A stretch of DNA of 15,568 nt from Candidatus Faecivivens stercoripullorum (GCA_018715285.1 DVLW01000038.1:1-15568); one strand, 5' to 3'. Positions 6,386-13,677 are shown, counted from the stretch's first letter. The notes: generated by a model from the sequence alone, not told the origin. A program made the numbers and translations.

Positions 6386-6970
6386 TCAGGAACCAGCCAG
6401 CAGCATCTGGTCGACAAAATACAGCCCTGCTCCGACCGCTTCCTTGATCGCGGTGGTTGTGAAGGTCGCACCGGTAATGGCGTCTACATCTTCAGCAGAT
6501 GTGATGCCGGGAAAGGTCGAGATATAGCTTGCGTCTTCACATTTCGCACCAAAACCGGGTGTTTCGGAATGCTGCAGCGGGCTGAAACCGGTAACTTTAC
6601 CTTCCAGATCAACACCGAGTGCGATCGTGATGTCGCCGCCGTAACCACTTTTCGATACAGCAGAAAGTACATAACCAATGACATTTCCGCTTTCATCCAG
6701 TGCGGTCATAACGTCTGTTACCGAACCGGTAGCATATCCGGCTGCGGGAATCTCAGTCAGTGCCTCATTCAGCAGCTCTTCGGAATTTTCAACCGCGCCA
6801 AACGACGCAGCTTCCGGGTATACCGCAACATATGCTTCTGCCTGTGCTGCCAGCTGTGCCTCTTTAATCGGGCCGATGGTCAGCTCATTGACAAAGGAAA
6901 GCAGCAGTCCTGCGACCAAGGTGATGGCGCAGAGAATCAGCGCATTGCCGACAGGTCTTTCTTTTTTCAT
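6386..6970 (-). CDS. rnfG: Rnf complex subunit G, covalently flavinylated FMN protein
   Basis: RnfG carries a covalent FMN on the outer face of the membrane and relays electrons within Rnf. The 194-residue protein has one N-terminal membrane segment (about 9-29) and an FMN_bind domain with residues SETPGFGAKC (135-144), typical of RnfG/NqrC. Residues 163-169 read DAITGAT, the canonical ApbE acceptor; FMN is expected on Thr169. The ATG overlaps the rnfD stop by four bases (ATGA). Full length and normal composition. Flavinylation would be done by the ApbE encoded about 4 kb downstream in the same locus. Confidence 0.96.
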   Translation of the reverse strand: MKKERPVGNALILCAITLVAGLLLSFVNELTIGPIKEAQLAAQAEAYVAVYPEAASFGAVENSEELLNEALTEIPAAGYATGSVTDVMTALDESGNVIGYVLSAVSKSGYGGDITIALGVDLEGKVTGFSPLQHSETPGFGAKCEDASYISTFPGITSAEDVDAITGATFTTTAIKEAVGAGLYFVDQMLLAGS

Positions 6971-7926
6971 GCCTTGGCGCCCCCTTTGCCTTTTTTGCGT
7001 CCAAACGGCGTGGGAACCGTTGCCTTTTCAATCAGCGGTACTGCCATGTTGGAAATGATGATTGCGTAGGATACGCCTTCTGCCGATTTGCCGACAACAC
7101 GGAAAAGTGCGGTCAGGAAACCAATCAGCAGTGCATAAATTACCTGTCCCATCGGTGTGATCGGGCTGGTAACATAGTCAGTCGCCATAAAGAATGCACC
7201 AATCAGAAGTCCGCCGCCAAACAGGTGCGCCAGCAGATAGCTACCGGTCGGCATTCCGTTGCCGGTCACGAGGTTCAGGATAACAATAAAGACCATTGTG
7301 GACAGGATGTAGATCCCGGGAATCCGAATGCTGATGACCTTTTTGAACAGCAGATATCCGGCACCAAGCAGAATCGCCAGTACCGAAGTCTCACCGATAC
7401 ATCCGGAGTAGTTGCCGATGAACATCTGCAGCAGGTCGACACTCTCCCCTGCTTTCATTGCGCTCAGAGGAGTTGCGGCCGAAATGCCGTCAACAACCGG
7501 GAATGCGGTCATCTGGGAGCCAAACGAGATCAGCAGGAAACACCGGCCAGCCAGTGCCGGGTTCATAAAGTTCTGACCGAGGCCGCCAAACAGCTGTTTG
7601 ACAACCAGAATCGCAAATACACTTCCCAGCGCTGCCATCCACAGCGGCAGTGTTGCAGGAAGGTTGACTGCAAGAATCATGCCGGTGACAACCGCGCTCC
7701 AGTCACCAATCGTAACCGGGCGTTTGACCAGCTTTTCATAAACAAACTCGGTCACAATCGCAGCCAGCACCGATACTAAAATGACCAGCAGCGCCTTGTA
7801 TCCAAAATTGTAGATACCAAACAGGCAGGCCGGCAGCAGCGCGATGGCAACATCACGCATGATCGAGTTGGTACCGGTCTCCGAACGCAGATGCGGGGAA
7901 ACCGAAACATTGTACATTTCGTTCAA
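6967..7926 (-). CDS. rnfD: Rnf complex membrane subunit D
   Basis: RnfD is homologous to NqrB, a polytopic subunit that usually bears covalent FMN and participates in ion transport. The 319-residue form begins at TTG 7926, giving a product starting MNEMYNVSVSPHLRSE as usual for the family; an AAGGAG site lies nine bases upstream, overlapping the rnfC stop. An ATG three codons later (7917) is the alternative. The open frame runs to 8013 inside rnfC but has no ribosome site there. About nine membrane segments are present. The flavin acceptor position reads DGISAAT (146-152) with Ala where Gly is canonical. NFMNPALAGR is a conserved family motif. Gap to rnfC is 13 bases. Confidence 0.95.
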   Translation of the reverse strand: MNEMYNVSVSPHLRSETGTNSIMRDVAIALLPACLFGIYNFGYKALLVILVSVLAAIVTEFVYEKLVKRPVTIGDWSAVVTGMILAVNLPATLPLWMAALGSVFAILVVKQLFGGLGQNFMNPALAGRCFLLISFGSQMTAFPVVDGISAATPLSAMKAGESVDLLQMFIGNYSGCIGETSVLAILLGAGYLLFKKVISIRIPGIYILSTMVFIVILNLVTGNGMPTGSYLLAHLFGGGLLIGAFFMATDYVTSPITPMGQVIYALLIGFLTALFRVVGKSAEGVSYAIIISNMAVPLIEKATVPTPFGRKKGKGGAKA

Positions 7927-7939
7927 GTTCAGACACTCC

Positions 7940-9295
7940 TTACTTTGCGGATTTTTCCGCTGCGGCTTTGGCCTGCGCTTCTCTGCGAAGACGGTTGACC
8001 GAGGTTTTACCATATTTAAACGACTGGGTCAGGGTACGGTGTGCAGGACATACAATCGTGCAGCAGCCGCATTCGATGCATTCCATGCCGCCCAGCTTTT
8101 CAAACCATTCAAAATTGTCGTTGTCGGCCGCAACCTGCATCATCTGGGGTACCAGACGTTCGGGACATGCCTGTACACAGCGTCCGCAGTGGATACACGG
8201 GCTGGAAGGATTGTCCGCAACCGGGTCTTCCACAAATGCCAGAATCGACGAGGAAGTCTTCTGCACCGGGATATCCAGCGTATACATTGCGGTACCCATC
8301 ATCGGGCCGCCCGAAATCAGCTTTTCAGGCTGAGCAGAAAATCCGCCTGCTGCTTCCAGTACTTCTTTATGGCTGCATCCGATCGGAACTTCCAGATTGC
8401 AGGGAGATTTGACCGCATCGCCGGTTATGGTCATAACGGTGTTAATCAGCGGCGTCGAGCAGCATACTGCCTGATAAACGGCAATTACAGTCGCGACGTT
8501 GTTGACGATGCATCCTGCGTCAAACGGCAGCATCGAAGAGTTGATATCCTGTCCGGTGATGGCGTGAATCAGCATCCGTTCACCGCCCTGCGGATACTTG
8601 GTCTTGAGCGCTTCAACGTGAATGCGCGGCTCACTGGCGGTTTTTTCGGTCAGCAGCCGGATTGCTTCCGGTTTGTTGTCCTCAATGCCGATGACGCCTT
8701 CTGCGTTCGGGAAAAGGGACAGGATGACCTTCAGGCCGCCCAGCAGTTCTTCCGGACGCTCCAGCATCAGCCGATAGTCGCTGTTCAGGTAGGGTTCACA
8801 CTCCGCACCGTTGACAATGACGTATTTGACCTTGCTGTCGTCCTTGGTGGTCAGCTTGACATGGGTCGGAAATCCTGCACCGCCCAGTCCGACAATACCG
8901 GCATCCCGAATAATGTCACGGATCTGCGCAGGCGTAAGCGAAGACGGGTCCCGTTTCTCGCCCAGTCCCGGAATCGCTTCGTATTTCCCGTCGTTATCGA
9001 TGATGATCGAGTCCCTTGTCTCACCGATAATCGTCGTTCTGGGTTCAATCGCCCGAACGGTTCCCGAAACGGATGAACAGATTCCTGCTGAAACAAAACC
9101 GCCCGGTGCTGCAATCTGCTGTCCCATCAGCACATGATCTCCGGGAGCAACTGTCGGGGTCGCCGGCGCACCAATATGCTGGCTGAGCGGAAATACCATT
9201 TCCCCAGTCGTCTGAACCCGACGGATGGGGCTGTCTTTGGCCAGCGCCTTTCCGTCAAACGGGTGTACACCCCGTAAAAATGTTTTCAGGCTCAT
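7940..9295 (-). CDS. rnfC: Rnf complex subunit C (NADH-linked flavin and iron-sulfur subunit)
   Basis: RnfC is the peripheral cytosolic subunit that exchanges electrons with NAD(H) through FMN and iron-sulfur clusters. The 451-residue protein shows an N-terminal barrel-sandwich domain (about 30-80, with PLSQHIGAP), the nucleotide/flavin site GLGGAGFPT (136-144), the segment NGAECEPYL (162-170), an SLBB-like region, and two 4Fe-4S motifs at Cys367-370-373-377 (CIHCGRCVQACP) and Cys406-409-412-416 (CIECGCCTIVCP). The ATG at 9295 has an AGAAGG site six bases upstream; the TTG at 9316 does not. It is the first gene of rnfCDGEAB, the usual clostridial order, with a promoter about 80 bases upstream. 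Confidence 0.97.
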   Translation of the reverse strand: MSLKTFLRGVHPFDGKALAKDSPIRRVQTTGEMVFPLSQHIGAPATPTVAPGDHVLMGQQIAAPGGFVSAGICSSVSGTVRAIEPRTTIIGETRDSIIIDNDGKYEAIPGLGEKRDPSSLTPAQIRDIIRDAGIVGLGGAGFPTHVKLTTKDDSKVKYVIVNGAECEPYLNSDYRLMLERPEELLGGLKVILSLFPNAEGVIGIEDNKPEAIRLLTEKTASEPRIHVEALKTKYPQGGERMLIHAITGQDINSSMLPFDAGCIVNNVATVIAVYQAVCCSTPLINTVMTITGDAVKSPCNLEVPIGCSHKEVLEAAGGFSAQPEKLISGGPMMGTAMYTLDIPVQKTSSSILAFVEDPVADNPSSPCIHCGRCVQACPERLVPQMMQVAADNDNFEWFEKLGGMECIECGCCTIVCPAHRTLTQSFKYGKTSVNRLRREAQAKAAAEKSAK

Positions 9296-9343
9296 GAGAT
9301 ACCTTCTTTCTGACAAAAATAAAATTAAATGAAAAGCCGTTTC

Positions 9344-9362
9344 CTATGTTGAATCAACACAG
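9344..9362 (-). promoter_or_regulatory. Palindrome/hairpin in the rnf 5' untranslated region
   Basis: The DNA has an exact palindrome TGTTGA-N-TCAACA at 9347-9359. As RNA from the minus strand, CTGTGTTG and CAACATAG pair over eight positions (one G-U) with a three-base loop. It starts about eight bases after the predicted transcription start near 9370. It could be a DNA operator for a dimeric regulator or a 5' mRNA-stabilising stem-loop; the sequence cannot decide. Confidence 0.5.
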
Positions 9363-9376
9363 AGATAGCCTTATAT

Positions 9377-9405
9377 ATTCTACCACATATCGATGACAAT
9401 ACCAA
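9377..9405 (-). promoter_or_regulatory. Promoter of the rnf operon
   Basis: The minus strand reads TTGGTA (9405-9400), a 17-base spacer, and TAGAAT (9382-9377), preceded by TGG as an extended -10 element. The expected transcript start is about 9370, giving a leader of about 75 bases before rnfC. Confidence 0.7.
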
Positions 9406-9506
9406 TAGTTTTTCCCTTTTTCATGCATTGTTACAATTTCATGTCCGCTTTTGATGAAAAATTATTGTATTCATTGACAAGCCGACATCCATTTTGCACA
9501 AGAATA

Positions 9507-9535
9507 TTTACTTTCTTCCATAAATGGAATATACT
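9507..9535 (+). promoter_or_regulatory. Probable promoter of the aldo/keto reductase gene
   Basis: TTTACT (9507-9512), a 17-base spacer and TATACT (9530-9535) fit a SigA-type promoter (4/6 and 5/6 matches). The leader would be about 60 bases. A TTGACA at 9474-9479 has no good -10 at proper distance, so it is less likely to be used. Confidence 0.55.
9516..9529. promoter_or_regulatory. Candidate operator: palindrome filling the reductase promoter spacer
   Basis: TTCCAT-AA-ATGGAA is a perfect inverted repeat with six-base arms and a two-base centre, lying exactly between the proposed -35 and -10 boxes (spacer 9513-9529). A dimeric regulator bound here would touch the core promoter. No regulator gene is adjacent, so the protein is unknown. 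Confidence 0.5.
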
Positions 9536-9601
9536 GTTTTTGTTCATATAACCAGTCTGGATTATGCAAAATCCACTACGCCTGAAAGGAATGATTAAAT
9601 A

Positions 9602-10582
9602 ATGGAAAAATATGGGCTTATTCCCGGCATTGACCAAAAGGTCTCCCGTATCTTTTTTGGATGTGCAATCCGTCCGATGAATCTTGGAGAGGACGCTGGA
9701 GTTTTGCTCGACGCCGCTCTGGAAAATGGTATCAATGCGTTTGATACTGCGAGAGTGTATGGCTCATCGGAAAATTCGCTCGGTAACTGGATTCGTTCCC
9801 GCGGCGTCCGTGACCGCATTGTCCTGCTGACAAAAGGCGGCCACCCGGTTTTCCACCCGGATAACCCATCTGACCCGATTACCCGCCGCATTTCCAGAGA
9901 AAAAATCCGCAAAGATCTCGAAACTTCCCTTCTGGCACTGGGCGTCGATATGGTCGATATCTACCTGCTGCACCGTGATGATACGTCTGTTCCTGCGGAG
10001 GAAATCGCCGGATGGATGGACGAGCTGGTTAAAGAAGGCAAGGTCCGCGCAATCGGCGGCTCCAACTGGACACATCAGCGGATTCAGGCGGCGAGAGATT
10101 ATGCGCTGGCACATGGGATGACTCCTTTCACCGTTTCCAGCCCGCATTTTTCGCTTGCGGAAACAAAGATCGACCTTTACGGTGACAACTGTGTAACGCT
10201 GACCGGCGATGAAAATGCTGATGCCCGTAAGTGGTACCGGGAAAATCCGGTTGCTGTCCTTTCGTTTGCCAGCCTGTCGCAGGGATTTTTCTCGGGCAGA
10301 TGGAATGCAGAAGATTTTAAAAAGGCAGATTCCGCGCTCAGTCCTGCGTTTATTCAGGCGTTCGGGTGTGAAAAAAATCTTGTCCGTCTGGAACGTGTCT
10401 GCAAACTCGCCGCTGACAAAGGCTGCACTGTTTCCCAGCTGGCGCTGCGCTGGGGATTCTCTCAGGGAATGGATTTGTTCGCGGCGGTCGGTTCCACCAG
10501 CCCGGAACGGATGCTGGAAAACTGGAAAGCGCTGGATGTTCCCCTTTCACAGCAAGAAGCCGACTGGCTCGCGGCCGACTGA
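9602..10582 (+). CDS. Aldo/keto reductase
   Basis: The 326-residue cytosolic protein is a TIM-barrel NAD(P)H-dependent oxidoreductase. The catalytic tetrad is intact: Asp48 and Tyr53 (FDTARVYG), Lys78 (LLTKGG) and His124 (YLLHRDD). GGSNW at 152-156 and the C-terminal VGSTSPERMLEN (nucleotide phosphate loop) also fit. Length is normal. The ATG at 9602 overlaps an upstream TAA (TAATG); the AAAGGA site is 11 bases away, slightly far. The gene stands alone, divergent from rnf and convergent with a sensor kinase, behind a promoter with a palindromic spacer. The substrate cannot be told; sugar or small aldehyde reduction is usual in this family. Location beside rnf may reflect shared redox control, but this is a guess. 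Confidence 0.92.
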   Translation: MEKYGLIPGIDQKVSRIFFGCAIRPMNLGEDAGVLLDAALENGINAFDTARVYGSSENSLGNWIRSRGVRDRIVLLTKGGHPVFHPDNPSDPITRRISREKIRKDLETSLLALGVDMVDIYLLHRDDTSVPAEEIAGWMDELVKEGKVRAIGGSNWTHQRIQAARDYALAHGMTPFTVSSPHFSLAETKIDLYGDNCVTLTGDENADARKWYRENPVAVLSFASLSQGFFSGRWNAEDFKKADSALSPAFIQAFGCEKNLVRLERVCKLAADKGCTVSQLALRWGFSQGMDLFAAVGSTSPERMLENWKALDVPLSQQEADWLAAD

Positions 10583-10598
10583 TTCGATTTCCATAAAC

Positions 10599-10631
10599 AA
10601 AAAGCAGGAAGTTTCAAACCTCCTGCTTTTT
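10599..10631. terminator. Bidirectional terminator between reductase and sensor kinase
   Basis: AAAAAGCAGGA (10599-10609) pairs perfectly with TCCTGCTTTTT (10621-10631), with one further G-C pair after an A-C mismatch near the loop. T tracts occur on both strands. It lies 17 bases after the reductase stop and two bases beyond the kinase stop, serving both convergent genes. Confidence 0.92.
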
Positions 10632-10633
10632 CA

Positions 10634-12178
10634 TTATCTATATAAATTATATTTTCCATCGTCAGACTTCTCTGTCTGCAATGGCGGCGGTATCACCGGC
10701 AGTTTAAACCAGAAGTCGCTTCCCTTTCCGACTTCGCTTTCTACGCCATATTCGGCATGGTGCAGCTCGAGTACACTGCGGACAATCGACAGGCCGAGAC
10801 CTGTTCCGACCGCACTGCGTTTATGCACCTTGTCCAGCTTGTAATACCGGTCCCATACCAGCGCCAGTTTATCAGCCGGTATTCCTTCGCCGCTGTCGAT
10901 GACGTCTATCCGCACGCTTCCTTTCGATACCGTCTGGCGCAGATGGACATCCAGCGTCTTTCCGGTATAGTGAATCGCGTTGTTAATCAGGTTGTAAACA
11001 ACCTGCGAAATACGGGTTCGGTCGGCTTCTACCCAGACCTGCTGGTCTGCCTGTAAAGTCAGCTGATATCCACGGTTTTCCATCATCTTATTGTACCGCG
11101 AAAGTGTCTCCTGTATCAGCTCGGTAATACAAAACGGCTCCCGCTGTATCGTGACCACGCCTGCCTGCAATTTCGACAGGTCAAGCAGATCGTTGACCAG
11201 TTCGGTCAGGTGGTTGGCTTCGTCGATGATAATCTGGACATTCTCGGGCGTATTCTCTCCCGGCAGGTCCCGCATGACTTCGGCATAACCGCTGATGAGG
11301 GTCAGAGGTGTGCGCAGATCGTGGGAAATATTGGCAAGCAGATCCCGCCGCAGCTGCTCAACCTGGTTGAGGTCCTGGCTGACCTGTATCAGCGTCTGGT
11401 TCAGTTCCTGTATCTCCCGGCAGATGCTCCCGGTGTAGGGTGAATACTCGCCGCGTACCAGCCCTTTGGAAGAATGGTTGATTTCGACAATCGGATGGGC
11501 AATCCGCCGTGACAAAAACAGCGAAATCAGTACTCCAACCAGCAGCATTACGACTGTAACCCCAATCAGAAGATACCGGATGGTCTGGACCGTGGTATCG
11601 ACCGGTGATACGACCGAATTGAGCAGCAGTATCCGTTCATGTCCGGCGGTGTCCGATACCACTGTTACGCTGATGATGCTCTCCTTGCCAAATATGACCG
11701 GTATGATGCCGGCAGAGAATGCTGAATATCTGTGAAGATGTCCATCTTCCAGATTGTTGGACCCGACTTCCAGCAGAAAAGAACCGCCGGATTCTGTCGC
11801 ACAGGCATACAGAGTAAACAGTCCCAGTGAATTCAGCCGGTGGATGCTGCACCCAGGCAGTGTATCCGCTGAGGATATCACCCGACCGTATGAGTCGATG
11901 ACCATCGCGCACAGCTGCTGTTCCGAAACAGCTGATTCCAGCCGGCTGTCCAGATCATCACTGAACAGATGGCTGGAAATGGAGGACGCTGTCCCCTGAA
12001 TCTGTGAAATCTTGGTCCATTTGTAGATCGGCTGCAAGAAAACCGTTTCCAGCAGCCATAAGCTCCCCAGCATCAGCAGGGTAAACAGGATAAATGACCG
12101 CATCAGCCAGCTGTTGATCGACCGCGGTTTCTTTTTCCGGGCAAGAATGCCTGAAATCGTCCATTTCTTATCCTTCAA
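10634..12178 (-). CDS. Sensor histidine kinase (two-component system)
   Basis: This membrane kinase senses an extracytosolic signal and phosphorylates the adjacent regulator. From a TTG start at 12178 the protein has 514 residues: membrane helix 1 (about 28-48), an extracytosolic sensor domain of about 150 residues, helix 2 (about 201-223), a HAMP segment, the HisKA box NISHDLRTPL with phospho-acceptor His286, and a HATPase domain with N box (VVYNLINNAIHYT), G1 box (DSGEGIP, from 428) and G2 box (GTGLGLS, from 458). The start is uncertain: the frame is open to a TTG at 12208, and 12178 has GGAG 12 bases upstream and overlaps the regulator's end by 11 bases. The architecture resembles PhoR/WalK-type kinases. 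The sensed signal is unknown. Confidence 0.93.
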   Translation of the reverse strand: MKDKKWTISGILARKKKPRSINSWLMRSFILFTLLMLGSLWLLETVFLQPIYKWTKISQIQGTASSISSHLFSDDLDSRLESAVSEQQLCAMVIDSYGRVISSADTLPGCSIHRLNSLGLFTLYACATESGGSFLLEVGSNNLEDGHLHRYSAFSAGIIPVIFGKESIISVTVVSDTAGHERILLLNSVVSPVDTTVQTIRYLLIGVTVVMLLVGVLISLFLSRRIAHPIVEINHSSKGLVRGEYSPYTGSICREIQELNQTLIQVSQDLNQVEQLRRDLLANISHDLRTPLTLISGYAEVMRDLPGENTPENVQIIIDEANHLTELVNDLLDLSKLQAGVVTIQREPFCITELIQETLSRYNKMMENRGYQLTLQADQQVWVEADRTRISQVVYNLINNAIHYTGKTLDVHLRQTVSKGSVRIDVIDSGEGIPADKLALVWDRYYKLDKVHKRSAVGTGLGLSIVRSVLELHHAEYGVESEVGKGSDFWFKLPVIPPPLQTEKSDDGKYNLYR

Positions 12179-12848
12179 AACGGTATCCAACTCCCCGAAG
12201 GGTGACAATCAGCCGCGCATATGGCCCCAGACTCCGCCGCAAGAGCTTGATGTGGGTGTCCAGCGTCCGGTCGTCCCCGTAAAAATCGTATCCCCATACA
12301 TTGTTAATCAGCGCTTCCCGCGTCAGGGCGATGTTACGGTTGCGCACCATATAAAACAACAGGTCGTATTCCTTGGGTGAAAGTTCCTGCTGCACGTTGT
12401 CGACAAATACCGTCCGGGCAGTAAAATCAACCATCAGCCCGTCTTTGCGGTAGACCTCCCGTTCGGAATTGTTTGCTTCCTTCGCGGCGCTTCTTTTCAG
12501 TACCGCGCTGACTCGCATCAGCAGCTCACGCGGTGAAAAGGGCTTGACGACGTAATCATCTACCCCAAGCTCAAAGCCGTGTATCCGGTCATATTCCTCT
12601 CCACGCGCTGAAAGCATGATGATCGGTACCTTTTCATTAAATTTGCGAATCTCCCGGCAGGCCGAAAATCCGTCCAGCTCCGGCATCATTACATCCATGA
12701 TTATCAGGTCAAAATGCCCGTTTCTGACCTTTTCGACCGCTTCCATTCCGTCCTCGGCTTCCTGGGCCTCGTATCCGTCAAAAACCGCGTACTTTTTAAT
12801 CAGCATTCGGATATTCTGCTCATCATCTACAATTAACAGTGTGGGCAT
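12168..12848 (-). CDS. OmpR/PhoB-family response regulator
   Basis: The 226-residue protein has an N-terminal receiver domain with acidic residues in LLIVDDE, phospho-acceptor Asp52 (IIMDVMMPE), Ser80 (MLSARG) and Lys102 (VVKPF), followed by a winged-helix DNA-binding domain ending in TLRGVGYRFEG, typical of OmpR/PhoB regulators. I chose ATG 12848, giving MPTLLIVDDE; an ATG at 12860 has the AAAGG site directly abutting it, with no spacing, so it is less likely. The gene is followed by its kinase with overlapping reading frames. It is transcribed divergently from the pentapeptide gene, which is a possible target, though regulation of that gene is not shown. Confidence 0.94.
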   Translation of the reverse strand: MPTLLIVDDEQNIRMLIKKYAVFDGYEAQEAEDGMEAVEKVRNGHFDLIIMDVMMPELDGFSACREIRKFNEKVPIIMLSARGEEYDRIHGFELGVDDYVVKPFSPRELLMRVSAVLKRSAAKEANNSEREVYRKDGLMVDFTARTVFVDNVQQELSPKEYDLLFYMVRNRNIALTREALINNVWGYDFYGDDRTLDTHIKLLRRSLGPYARLIVTLRGVGYRFEG

Positions 12849-12879
12849 CGTCGGTTTCATCCTTTCTTTTGGTTTCGTT

Positions 12880-12893
12880 ATTATATTTTACCA
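12880..12893 (-). promoter_or_regulatory. Tentative promoter of the two-component genes
   Basis: The minus strand shows an extended -10 TGGTAAAAT (12893-12885) immediately followed by an overlapping TATAAT (12885-12880). No convincing -35 box lies at the correct distance from either, so the promoter may depend on an activator or on the TG element. Confidence 0.35.
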
Positions 12894-12933
12894 GCAGCCT
12901 GTGACGGCTGTGTGAAAACCAAGCAACAACTGC

Positions 12934-12961
12934 TTGACAATTTTCCCCGCTATGCTATAAT
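12934..12961 (+). promoter_or_regulatory. Strong SigA-type promoter for the pentapeptide-repeat gene
   Basis: TTGACA (12934-12939), a 16-base spacer and TATAAT (12956-12961) match both consensus boxes, with TGC just before the -10 as an extended element. The leader is about 30 bases. hflX, which has no clear promoter, may be read from here too. Confidence 0.85.
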
Positions 12962-12997
12962 GACCCCATACCCTACCTTGGGAAAGAAGGATTTTTT

Positions 12998-13600
12998 ATG
13001 TTTGAGGAGACATTTTATCAGGACGTCGATTTCCGCGACGCACAGATTCTGGAGGATACATTGTCAGGAATACAGTTTGTCCGGTGCAGGTTTGATGGCG
13101 CGGATTTTTCCAGAATACAGCTCAACGGCTGCCGGTTTGAAAACTGCCGGTTCCATGGTACCGCACTCAATGGCATGGTTGCAGAAAGATGTGTTTTTGT
13201 CAATTGCAGCTTTCTGTATGCAAACTGCTTTGCCGCTGAGTTTTACGACTGCAAAATGACCGGCAGTTCCTTTGAATCCGCGTCTACCACCGCTATCCGG
13301 ATTGACCGCGGTGACTGGCGGATGACCGAAATGGTGGAAATGGATTTATCGGGCGAAAAAATCAACGATATCAACTTTTCGGGTGCTTCCCTCAGACAGT
13401 GCCGGTTTGACAAGGCAGTTTTGCGAAACTGTGACTTTACCGGTGCGGATATCCGCGGCGCTTCCTTTAAAAATGCTGATCTGCGCGGATGTACCCTTGA
13501 CCAGCTGAACCTCTCGCTCGCTGACTTCAAGGGCGCGAAAATCGACCTGACACAGGCGGTCGCGTTCGCAGAAACCTTTGGGGTCAAGGTATTCCCCTGA
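12998..13600 (+). CDS. Pentapeptide-repeat protein (Qnr/McbG-like)
   Basis: The 200-residue protein is built largely of pentapeptide repeats of the A(D/N)LXX type, for example FVRCRFDGADFSR, CRFENCRFHG and CDFTGADIRGASFKNADLRG, which fold as a right-handed quadrilateral beta helix. The repeat path breaks around residues 100-125 (RIDRGDWRMTEMVEMDLSGEK), and the C-terminus reads DLTQAVAFAETFGVKV, close to the ending of Qnr-family proteins. Qnr and McbG bind DNA gyrase/topoisomerase IV and protect it from quinolones or microcin B17; chromosomal homologues in Firmicutes often have unknown natural roles. AAGGA lies six bases before the ATG. It has its own strong promoter and precedes hflX by 77 bases. 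A resistance role cannot be claimed from sequence. Confidence 0.9.
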   Translation: MFEETFYQDVDFRDAQILEDTLSGIQFVRCRFDGADFSRIQLNGCRFENCRFHGTALNGMVAERCVFVNCSFLYANCFAAEFYDCKMTGSSFESASTTAIRIDRGDWRMTEMVEMDLSGEKINDINFSGASLRQCRFDKAVLRNCDFTGADIRGASFKNADLRGCTLDQLNLSLADFKGAKIDLTQAVAFAETFGVKVFP

Positions 13601-13677
13601 TTTCTCTGTGTATGATACCTATATTGTAATCAATTTTTGCCCGTTTGACAAGCGGTCAGACGGTTGAAAGGAAAATT

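Noticed and set aside
7844..9076. Long plus-strand open frame of 410 codons opposite rnfC
   Set aside because: It lies antisense to a fully conserved rnfC, has low-complexity Arg/His/Gln-rich composition typical of a complementary-strand shadow and no recognisable domain.
9347..9359. Possible Rex (NADH-sensing repressor) site in the rnf leader
   Set aside because: Rex sites have TTGTGAA/TTGTTAA-type arms with a longer centre; this palindrome (TGTTGA-N-TCAACA) does not match.
9591..9604. Mini frame ATG-ATT-AAA-TAA whose stop overlaps the reductase ATG
   Set aside because: The AAAGGA site abuts its ATG without spacing and three codons are too few to judge; it is most likely part of the reductase leader.
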